From Lophius americanus (taxonomy: Eukaryota > Chordata > Actinopteri > Lophiiformes > Lophiidae): a DNA stretch of 64,000 bases. Positions 25,701 to 37,400 of the stretch are shown here, piece after piece (position 1 is the stretch's first letter; each line of letters opens with the position of its first letter). The stretch covers positions 14,782,501-14,846,500 of the forward strand of contig JBBDHG010000009.1 of NCBI GenBank assembly GCA_037951165.1. The letters are read 5' to 3'. The position numbers and the translations under genes are program-made. The notes under the pieces were generated by a model. The model made no database searches. It had not been told where the DNA came from and saw nothing but the letters and a program-made list of their open reading frames with translations.

Positions 25701-28457
25701 GACTACATGATTGTTGCTTGATTTTTTAAGAATTTGCTCGTTGCCCACAAATTCCTTCCATCGGGAATGAATGTTGAGTTCACATACGGTGGTCGGATCT
25801 TGAATAGCGACATAATCCACGAACAATGATGTGATATCAGGGACTGAGTAGAATGAGTTGACTCTGGGATGGTGATAACTACAGTTCTAAAAGAAGGTTG
25901 TTGGCAAGAACCCAGAGGGCTTCCGTAGCCATGATTGACCCACCTCCTCATGAAGCCACATTACTTCATGGGATGCCTTCCTTTCAACCAATACACAGCA
26001 TAAATTTATGGCGCTGATATCATCTAATAGGACAGGGTGAATCTTGAAATACCATCATTGAAGACAAAAAAAATCAAGTGGGTTGAACCAGGTATCCAGG
26101 TCATTGAGCAGAGCTGGTAGTAATTAGGTCTGGGTATAACTATGGTCCAGATTCAACCAGTTAGTAACCCTCTCCTGACTGAATTTGTTTTAATTTATTA
26201 AATATTTCACCCCCCTTTTTTGTAAGCTTGGGAGCTCCTTCATAAAATAGAAATCATCCAACTGTGGCTTTGGTTCTTGAAGGGTCTTTGGTTCTTGAAG
26301 GGTCTTTGGTTCTTGAAGGGTCTTTGGTTCTTGAAGGGTCTTTGGTTCTTGAAGGGTCTTTGGTCTTATTTATGATGTCTCGAGGACGCCTCCCTTTGGA
26401 GGTTTTTCAGGCACGTCCTACTAGGAGGAGACCCAGAACTCATTGGAGGTACATTGGAGGGACTCTGGCATGGGACACCTCATGATCCCCAAACATAAGA
26501 AGGAGATTGATGCTGAGGAGAAGGATGTAAAGAATGCTTTTGTTAGCCTGCTGCCACCACAGATAAGTGGAAGAAAATGGAAGGATTGATGGAAGTGTGT
26601 GCATACTCTTAGTTAGATAATGAAGCCAATTATTGTATTTATATATGGTTATTATACATAAGCCTTTTGGTTCAATAAATTATATTATCATTTAACACTT
26701 GTATTTTGAATTTGCTGAAGTTTTTGTTATTTTAAGTTGTGTTTGAGATTTGACAACAATAATAGATGCACACAAAAATAGAAGATATTTGGAAGGCTCT
26801 AATTATTTTTCTTCATAGCACCGTAGTCATACTAATGGGGCAAATATTTAACTTACACTCAACATTTGCGAGTTAGATAGGCACAAAACGTATTAATGAG
26901 TTCTCTATAGTTTTCCTCTATATTGCCACAGGGAGTTTTATATTTACGTATTTTAACTAAACCCAAATTTGTATGGAAACGTTGTGTTACACCACAGGAA
27001 GAATAGCTTTGGTGATCATCGGAATCATCATCTGCTGGTATCATAATCTCAAAATGTAAACACAAATAAATAATAAAATCACACCATTGGAATTCAGCTG
27101 ACCGAAAAGCAGCATGAAAATGAAAAACTGGAGTCAGCAGGGTGTCGTGTGAACAAGTCCAAATATGTATTAAGGGTTACAGTGAGTATGAGGGGGGGGG
27201 AGAATTAGTCAGAATTGTGTGCTGGGAAAAGGTTAGGAGGCGGTGTTCCACATGAAAGAAAACAATCTTCGTGTTAATCCTTGACGTTAATCCCGCTCCT
27301 CTGTGTGCGGCTGTGCATCAGGTTTCATCTGAGATGTCGTCAAATAAAAAGCTGGCTTCCCAGAAATCCCATGAAGCTGGATAAAGAGGCCTTGCCTGAC
27401 CTGGAGGAAACCGACTGCTACACAGCCCCCTTCAGCCGAGCACGCATGCATCAGTAAGGAGGACACAGTCTTTAACGCCGCCACAAACACATAATCACAC
27501 TGAGGGACACTCTCTTAATCATGTTGACTGATTTTTCCTGCCTCATCCATCCCATCCACTCCTTTCTTCAGCTTTCTGAAAAAAGACACCAGCAGATATG
27601 AATTGTTCTACCCTTTGTCTTAAAAAAAGAACTCAGAATAATAATGTCATGCATAAGAAATTGAAATGCAGCAGCGAATGTCCACCAAATGAATACATCT
27701 CCCCGTTCCTTATTTTCCTTTTTTAATATTCAAGGGGTCTCTTTTATGGAAGCCATCATCTCATCACATCCATCCTTGTTTTTCCTTCCGTCAGCCTTTG
27801 ATGTTTCTTAGAAATGACGCTGCTGGAACAAACATAATCTTTACACTGCGAGTCAGGTTTTATTGATTGTTTCATCGTTAGCGGCTCAGCTGTCATTAAG
27901 AGGATGGTACTGATTCACTGTTGAGGCATGAATATCTGAAGGAGCGTGCTGTTCTTTCCTTTCCAGCTTCACCATCAACAACAGAGAGACTTTCTTTTCC
28001 AACTCCACTCGGAGCAGAATAGTCCATCATGTCCTGCAGCGCACAAAGTACGAGGATGGAAAATCCAAGATGGGTAATGATAGCGCACTCCTTCTTTCTC
28101 ATCAGGCCTCTCGCCTACTGAACTATACTTGCAACATCGTTACATCTGTGGCAGTGGATTCTAATGATATACTGTATGCATTTAAAGCTCTGCTAAAATG
28201 ATGGAGTCAGTCATTGATGTTGATATTTTGATCAACTATTGAATATTTTAATATTTAATCTTCTTGTATTTTATTCTAAATGTTAATTGCCTGGATGTTT
28301 GCACACTTGTTTAATGCTCCTCTCTGTCTTGGCCAGGCAGATTTTTTTTTTCTCTCAACTAGCCTTCTCTCCTGATTCAATAAAGGTTTAAATAAAATTG
28401 GCATATGAATAAATTACGCATATCCATCATTATGACATTTTCAGGGAAAAACACACC

Positions 28458-28495
<38 letters not shown>

Positions 28496-31400
28496 TGCAC
28501 AATAAAGTGAACAAGGTCATACTGTTATAATTGTAATGCTGATGTCACTGTATTGTCTGTCATTGCTGTTATATTTAGTGTTGTTTTGTTGTTGTTGTTG
28601 TTAGTTTTGTTGTTATTTTGGTTGTCTCCCATGTCCCCCCCGACCCCCTTCTATATTTACGGTTCTTCCTGTCTTCCCACTGTCTTTTCACTTTTCCACT
28701 TTGAAACTACAAGATAATAAAACACACAGGGGATGTAGTTGCACACAAGGAGGATTGTTCATACGTTGTTCTTCTGATCAAAGCAGAACACTCACAACAC
28801 ACCGGCTAAGTCTACTTCTGCTCTACTCCTCCAAAAATAAGAACACATAACATAAACCGCAAAACTGCTCGGTAACAGTATCCTAAAATCCATTGGTCCA
28901 TTTGCTGAAGCCAAAAGTATAAAAATTTATTACAGATTATTTATCAGGTTACGGATAAAAAACATTTTTAACATTTGTTGCAGAAACACTTTTACTGTAT
29001 GTTATCTTAAATATCTTGAAAAAAGGCCTCATGTCGATAAAAATCTCTCAGTCCTTTGCCATTTCTAAACTCAGCAGCAGCCACTGATCCCCACCCAGCC
29101 TGGCATCTTATGCGACTGTGTTTTACTGATTAACGTTTGGCCTTGAGGGTCTACAACGGATTTCACATTAATATTTTAATACTTTTGACCACTCTACTTT
29201 CCAACAAATAAGATCAGCTCCACCCCAAGAGTGGAAAATCTTTTTGTAATCCACCCCTCTCTGCTCCTACCCCCTCTATCTACACTCTATCTACAAAACA
29301 AACGAAATCCATTTTTATTCAGTGTTGCAAGTATTTTTCACCACATAATTATGGACCAGATTATTTACAAGTACTTATATCTAATATAATGAGCCTACCT
29401 CATGCAACTTGTCAGTCACATAATGTCTGCAAATTGTTTTAACTGTGAAAGATTGGACTTAATGAATCTCTTACTGGACCATCAAACATTGATCGCTAAC
29501 ATTGATCGTCCTTGCTTTAATGACTCTTGCACCTTTTGACCTTAAGATATGGTTTATTCTGTAGGTATCAACCGGTTGTTGGGCAACAACACATATGAGG
29601 CTGCGTTTCCTCCTCATGAGGTGAGAGAACTTTTTTTCTTTGCTTTGAAAATCTTTACAGATTCATAAATTCTTTCTGTAACATCCCTTCTCTTTGTCTT
29701 CTTCAGGGCGGGTACAAAAGCAGACACCCAATTAAGACTCACGGAGCCCAGAACCACAGACATCTCCTGTATGAGCGCTGGGCTCGCTGGGGAATCTGGT
29801 ACAAATACCAGCCTCTGGACCTCATCAGGTAGTCAGTGAGTGATCCAGCACCATGCGCTGGTTTGGAGCCTCATTCTGTCTTTGGTTATTTTTAAGATGT
29901 GTGATTTAATCAGCCCTGTTGTTCATCTCCCTGTGTGGAGTACATGATTAGAAATAGCTCAGGTCTCTGATTCCACTCTGCTGTCTGATCCGTCCCCTCC
30001 TGACATCCAAGTACAGCAGGAGGTTTCTAAGATGAATAGCAGTTGTGGATAACCCACTTCATTTTGTGGCAGCCTTGGCACCGCTGTGTCTGTTCTGCCT
30101 CACCACTGGTGGAGTTAAAGTAGACGGAGTGAAATACATTCATTCACACTCCTGCCAGTCGTGAGATGAGAGGATCAACACCACTCCCATGTGGAATACA
30201 CAACTGGAGCCTGGTGGAAATCATTTAAGCTTTGCATAAAGACTGGAAACAGTTAAAAACGCACAATACAGTATAACCTTTATAAAGCAACACATTTACC
30301 TTTATATAAAATATTTATACTAAGCCACAGCTGTAAGCCCTAGCCGCCATTGCAATGTTAGCAGGGTAGTTAACTGTACAACAGCACAATATTCCCCTGT
30401 AACATCTGCAGATGTATTGTGGGGATTGTTACTAGCAAGTATAATAACTGTATATAACTGTAAATAATACAAATAATGAAGAAGAACAGACAATTTTTCT
30501 CTCTGGTATGTTTATATGTAAACTCTTGAGTAGCTTCGGTAACAGCTATTAACCTAAACGGATCAGTGTCCATTGGTGATGTTGTGGATTTGCAGATGAT
30601 TAATTAATTGTGCGGTTTCATCAGTTTTGACGGCAAATTTGACAATTCGCCTCCTTTAACATTTCAGGCTCTATTTGTGCCCATGGTGGCGCTGTGGTGT
30701 TTTGTCACTGCATGATCCAAGATGTTTATATCAATAGATGGCCATTGAAAAGTTTTGCTCCAGTTAGAGGTGCTTTGGGATCATTCGGTTCTCCACTCAT
30801 AGCAGAATAACAGGAACCAGATGATGTCATTGATGAGAAGCAGACCGTTATCAGGATAGCAAAACAGTTTGGAAATGTGAAATATGATATTTATGTTTCT
30901 TCATACAGATAAATGGAGGCAATTCCAAACAATGCAGAACAATTGTGTTTGACTCAAATGATTACGTAATATTTGCAACAGGCCTAGTTTCTTCCCACTT
31001 TTCTCATACATCCACGCTGCAGCAGACCAATCATGCACTCTACACGTACTTTTTTATCAATTTAGCAGTTGATGAAGTTATAATGTTGTGTCCTTGGGTG
31101 GCCTCATAAGCTTTTATTACACGTTCATGTGTATTAATTTGCTGATGTATGTCTCTGATCGGGCAGATTGTTCCTGTGTTGGATGTTATGATGTTTAAAT
31201 ACACCTGAGGCCCTTCAGTATTGAGTGTGCATGTTCTCCTCATGATGGAAAGGCATCTTGTCCAGGGTGTACCCTACATCTTGCTTGATGTGAGCTGGGA
31301 AGGATTCATGTATGGATGGATGTTATTCTTAAACCTGGTGTTTATCAGCCCCTATCTGGATATCAGGCGCCAACAATGTTCATGTAGACATGCAAGGAGT

Positions 31401-34400
31401 TGGCTGGTACTGCTAATCTCCATGGAGCCGCTGTTATGGAGCAATTGTAAAAATAAGTGTCTTGCTCAAGGGCACCGTGAACACTGTGGTTTTGGAAGCA
31501 GATAGTTATCGATTCGTTCCCACCACAGGATTACACTGTGTGACCTTTCTGCCCGGCAGCATCCCTGTCTATTGAGCTACCAAAACAGCATTACAGTACA
31601 CGAACTACAACCACAACTTCACTGCCAGTGAAGGCCACCACCCTGAACTTACATTTACTGGTGAATTCTAACCGCTCTCTCTCCCAGGAGGTACTTTGGT
31701 GAGAAAATCGGTCTTTACTTTGCCTGGTTGGGTTGGTACACCGGCATGTTGATCCCTGCAGCCTTAGTTGGTGTCTTCGTCTTCCTCTATGGTCTTTTCA
31801 CGATGGACTCAAGCCAAGTCAGGTCAGTTCACCGTACCTGCATAACATTCAGCACGGATGGTTTTGATATTGATGTAGAAGAAGTGTATTCTTGATTTGC
31901 GCTCTCCTGATCAATGTCTTGTCAGTAAAGAGATTTGTGAAGCCCACACAACCATCATGTGTGCGATGTGTGAGGACACCTGTGAGCCATGGACGCTCAG
32001 CGACAGCTGCGTCTACGCTAAGGTGAGTACAGCTCCGAAATGCTTCCGTATTGTTTCTGAAAACAAAAAACTTTCGGGTCTGAATATCAATGAGCTCGTA
32101 TACCAGACAGCTGTCCAGTTGTCACTTGAACAAACATGAGTGATGAGTTCATGGAGCTCATTTGATTTGAATTTAAGGTTTGGTTGTTACAAATTCTTGC
32201 TAATAGCCTACCTTTTTACCAAGCTAAATAAGAACCGTCTAAAGTGGTACATTTTTAGCTCTTAGCCTGCACCACCAAGTCTGACTCTGTGCTAAAGTAA
32301 AACCATAAGGTGTCATTATTAAACTTGTTTATATCCAGACTTAATGAATGTGATTATGTTGTTAATTAGTGAGCTTTAGAGGTCCTGTTATTAGGATTCA
32401 TTATCTGCGGACAGACTGATAATTATCTGTAATTGTATGGTGACAGCTAGACTTTCTCCCGGCTGTAGTTGAATGTTTATTGGACCAACTTGTGTTCTAT
32501 CCTCTCATCTAAGTCTCAGGGAGGAGAATTAATAAACTCATTTCTAAAAGTCCATAATTCCTCTTTAATAATCCCTCAATCCCCCAGACTCCTGTATGAG
32601 ATACTGGGAAGTAGGATGTTGATCGTGAGAACGTCTAGAGTTTTGACAGAAGTGATTAGTGATGAGAAATAATCAGTAAGTCAAGATTTCAGAGGAAATC
32701 TTCATTTTTTCTGTTTCTAGGTGACCCATCTGTTCGATAATGGCGGCACAGTGTTCTTTGCTATCTTCATGGCTATCTGGGGTAGGTGCAGCCTCTTTCT
32801 ATTTTGTCCTTTTTATTTGATCGTTTTGGTCCAGAACCTGATGTTCACTGTGCCTTTCTGGAATTTAAATCTTTTTATTTATAACATAGTTTTCAGTGCA
32901 TTTGCCTCAATCCTCCAATCATCTCCTCTGAACACGTCAAATAGAGATTTGATCGCCCTGCGGGGCAAATACAGGAGATCTTCACTGTGTAACACATTTG
33001 TCAGTGCATAAGTCACGGCACCTTTTTTCTGACTTATCTTCTGCACTTTCACTGACGTCCTAATCTAATTAGTTGGATAATTAATCAATTCTCCTGAGGA
33101 AGATTATGTCTGTCAGGGCGGCCATGTTTTAACATGATAGTGGCGTACTGCAGCCAAGGTTCCCAAAGCTCTAATTCTTTTTTGTCGGGTAAAATGTGTG
33201 ATGGTTCCTTTGCAGCATCTGGACCGGATCCATACGTCTGCTATCTGCCAGAGCAGATAATAATCACCTTTGGCCAGATGGAAAACATGGCACAATGTAT
33301 TCTTAAGCTTGGGTTAAATCAGGAGCTGTATTGGATGACTGACGTTTGTACGATAAATCTTCCGTGATGTCTTACGGAAATGTGGACCAAAGTAAGAGAG
33401 CTGGGCCGCTGAGCGCATGCAATGTCCGCTGTGCGTGTGAGAGCGTGAGAAAAAGATAGATTTGAAAAACTGGTTCTCCCAAGGGACTGAATGTCTGAAA
33501 GTGTGAAAGCAGGCATCTGAGAAGTCTGTTTTTCTCTTTGATTTTAAACAAAAGTGGGTCAAGCTAAATGAAACTTCAACATCTTGAACAGCAGTGAACA
33601 TGGTTCTGACAGAGACTGGTACTTTTGAAATGCTTCAGCTCCTTTGTGTGCCCCAAATCTATCTTCAATTCGCTTCACTTTCAATGGTTTTAAGAAAAAC
33701 ACGCCACAGGATGTGATGCCTGATTATAGTCAAATCTGCTGATTTAAAAAAAACAATTGGAACAAACTATATAAGAAGAATTTGCGTCCCACTTTCCATG
33801 AGCCCTGGCAAATAATCAAAATGATACAGACAGTATAGACATCATGTGATCATGTCATGCCCAAATTATAACAACCTTTATTAGAATTGTTTCCTCCAAG
33901 GGTATAATTTCTCTCCTTAAAAGAATAACAAAAAAAAAATCTTAAAATTTAATTTAAGAGTTTCTCAAATGCTCACTTGGACGGTCTATGGAATTTACAA
34001 CTGAAGAAATACGAAAGCTGTTTTTCAAAAATCATTGCTGAAAAGTTGAAGTGACCCTTCAGCCTCTATCCTCCCTCCTCACTCATACCACCTCCCTGCC
34101 ATCCCTCCTTCATTCAGCTCCTTCTTCTTGACTCCTCCACCCTTCCCCTCCTCCCCCATTGAACTGTCTGTTCTTCTTATATGCCCTTAAGTGGCAGATC
34201 TTCAACTCTCATAACTAGGTCATGACGTTTGAAGTACAGTGTGTAATACTTTGCATGAAAGGGTTAACAGATGTAACATATTCAGATGTGTAAAGTATTC
34301 ATAATGCATGATTAGGAGCTGGGTTCAGGCAGCACTGCAGCAATCTGAATGCTCCTGTCAGTTTTCATCAGATGTTCGTCCTCCTGCTACTAAATCACAC

Positions 34401-37400
34401 ATGTTTATAACATGACGCCTGATGTAACCTGACGAAAGGGCTGAGTCAGCGGTATAGAGTTACGGCGCGCTGACCGTCATACAGGCTTGTGCTGCTTTTT
34501 CCAATGACCTGTCTTTGTATTTTACCTAATTTTGGGGCGGCCTTCGCTAAAGCCTTTTTACAGATGTTATGTGTCTCAAATAAGGCAGAAAGCATTCGAA
34601 ATTCTGAACAGAAAAGATTACAAACACTTAAATCTGGTGTGGTGTGTGGCTCAAAACACAATGGAGTCTGACTCAAAGGAGTCAAAGCCTCCAGACTGAA
34701 ATCTGCCCACAGAGAGCTTCACTTTCAAAGTTTTTCAGCATAAACTGGATCTCGCTGGACAAAGTCATGATTTGGGAGTGAGACATAGGACAGGGAAAAT
34801 CTATTTTTCCTTTTTCCACTTCTCTTTATGTTTACCACGGAGGTGAAGCTGCCTGTGAATAAATGGCGTTACCATGATGCTAGCGGGCCTCTGCAGACAC
34901 ATGTTTATCAGTTATCCTGTGTGTTACATATCGAAGATGTAATCAATAATGTGATTTCTGATTCTCCCTGCAGCCACTGTGTTCCTGGAGTTCTGGAAAA
35001 GGAGGCGAGCAGAGCTGACTTACGACTGGGATCTCATTGATTGGGAGGAGGAAGAGGTGTGTCAGCAATATCTGATAATCGATCCGATATCCTTTGATTA
35101 CCTCTCATTTTGAGTCACGCAGCACACAGCATGAACTACATGATATAAAATTAAGAGTTAAAGCTTCGTCAGATATATAGTCCTGCAGTTCAATAATTCA
35201 CGCTGGCATGTTTGTTGTGAACCAGGAGGAGCTGAGACCTCAATTTGAAGCCAAGTACTCCAGGATGGAGAGAGTCAACCCCATCTCTGGCAAGCCCGAG
35301 CCTTTCCAGCCCTTCCCAGACAAACTCAGTCGGCTCCTGGTGTCCGTGTCCGGAATATTCTTCATGGTAAACCCCTTGATCTAAGAATAATCTGCCCTGT
35401 TGGGATTCGGTCTTATAGTGAACCACTATTTTTCATTTTTACACCTTCAGAGCAGTAATAATGTGCCAGCAGCGACAAAATGTCTCCCTCTGCTGGATAA
35501 AAACTGTTATTGGTCTGTGAATTTTTCTCATACTCATTAATTTGAATAAATGTTGTGTTTACCTCCGCCAAGGATGTGTCTGTTTGCAGGGTTTTGATCA
35601 GATTTTTGATTTAATTGATGGGAGTAGTGAATATTCCATCATACACACACAAACAAATAGGCCTATAATTTTTTAAGGGTAAAAGATTATAGGTCTTAGG
35701 GTAAGAGTTGGGTAGATAAATCATGCTTAGGGTGATGATTGTAGACCTTTATTTAATTTAGAAGATTTACAAGATGCATAATCACTGCATACAGCAAAGA
35801 GTACGTAAATGTACTTTTAACAAGTTTATGGTGCAAATTCCTAATTCAAATGAAGACATTTTTTTTTATTAAATAAGTTAAAATAGTATGAAAACAGAAT
35901 TTTGTCACAACTTTCTGCCATCGTACTTGCTCAGGAAAATTGAGTTCTAGATCAATACATCAGTTTGAATCCTCTAAAAATAGGGAATGCTATTCTTACA
36001 TGTCAAATATAATTACAAAAATGTAATCATTCAAAAGTAATTTTAACTAATTGATGGTCCTTTATTACATTTTAGACAAAAACTATCTAAAAAAAACTCA
36101 TGAACCAGGTTTAAAGTGGTAAACAATGTTTATATAAAGCACTTTGAGATTTGATCCAAATGTAAAGTGCATTATAAATTAAATGTATTATTATTATTAT
36201 TACATTTATTTCTGTAATGGTACCTTTAAATGTTGCTTTAAAGGTACAGACATAAAGGTACAAAAATGTCCAAGTGTTTAAAGGTACAGTGTCTGTACAC
36301 TTTATCATCATACTATTTTAAGTCCATCCCTGTACCTTGATTATTTGGTGTTTGCAGAACATCCCAAAGGACCCGTCCAGTAGACAGGGGTGGTGATCTG
36401 GATCATCATCTGGTTCTAGATGTTTTTAAGTGATTCTTTACCGTTGTGGGTTAGCAACCATTATTCACTGCTCCTGCAGTGAATTAAAGCTGTTTAATTA
36501 AAGCTAATTAAAGCTGGGAAAAATAATCACACGATGACATCCCCAACAAGATCTAGCACAAATAAAAGATGTGTTGGATCCATTACTTTATAACCATCAA
36601 TCTAATAATGACGCTAATGTGATTTTAATTGTAGGGGTAGGTTTTTATGGTGCAGCTTTCCTTGATATTTATCAAGATGCTGTCAAGGCTGCAAGAAATA
36701 AAACATCTTTGGGACGTAATTTCAAATCGAAGTCATGACCATGAATTCTGCTCCGTGTAATCAGTTATTTCATTAATGCCCCCGCTTCCATATGTTCAGG
36801 GATGCCTTCTGCAAAGTGTGTAATTTTGTAGAATTACTTTCTAGAAAAGGTTAAACATTTCAAATCAAATGCACCTCAGCTACCTTTTCACCCTTTGCCT
36901 CGTCTACCTTAAACCTGCTTGAGCCCGTCTTCCTTTCGGCTTTAACTTGAATTTTTGATAAACTTAAACCAACTAAACTGACATCATCCCTTCTTGACTC
37001 TTCAAAGGAGTGTTTTGGCATTATTTTTCCATGTATTTTATTAATTACTAACAGCCGCTTGATTTTAGGCTTATATCAACTCTATCTTTTCCTTCTTAGG
37101 TGATGGAAAAAGTTGTATTTCAACAACTACAGACTTTTTTTTAATAATAATGGAATTGGTGAGGCTTTTCGGTCCAGCTTTAAATTTCAACATCAACTTA
37201 CAACGTTTTTAATGAGCTTTTAATCATTACAAATGGTGGTGTTTCGGGTTTCCTTGTCTTACCCAATCTAATTGCTGCATTTGGCAAAGTAGGTTATGAA
37301 ATTTGATCTACGTCCCGGTGAGCAATAAATTGGCAAATCCATTGTTTAGATCAGGGGTTTTCAACCAATTTTAATCCAGGGAACTCCATTTCTGAATAAG

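Larger units (their letters stand above)
24826..26170 (-). mobile_element. Tc1-like transposon relic with internal GATG array and nested repeat
   Basis: Begins with CAGCGCTGTGAAAATGTA after TA, resembling the terminus at 17472. After a (GATG)n array it resumes at about 25050 with GTGGACTTGCT, GCTGCAAGACCCAGTT and further transposase relics. The right part (GCTGGTAGTAATTAGGTCTG, ATTCAACCAGTT) matches the 7.4-kb copy. Unrelated repeat sequence sits at about 25440-25615. Confidence 0.65.
23315..27363 (+). other. ano3 intron 6, should contain an unfound micro-exon
   Basis: Apart from the elements listed separately, no gene was found. Mammalian ANO3 has about 14 residues (RMQTYFRRIKNWMAQ-like) encoded between the flanking exons; I could not find an equivalent with matching phase. 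Confidence 0.6.
29829..31687 (+). other. ano3 intron 10
   Basis: Unassigned sequence, with repeat fragments of family B (31226-31330, inverted) and family D (about 31430-31600). No gene seen. Confidence 0.55.

Noticed and set aside
27113..27137. Possible missing ano3 micro-exon (reads MKMKNWSQ, like RIKNWMAQ)
   Set aside because: No donor with the required phase follows; the nearby GT (CAGG|GTGTCG) would shift the frame into exon 7, and the upstream frame has a TGA.
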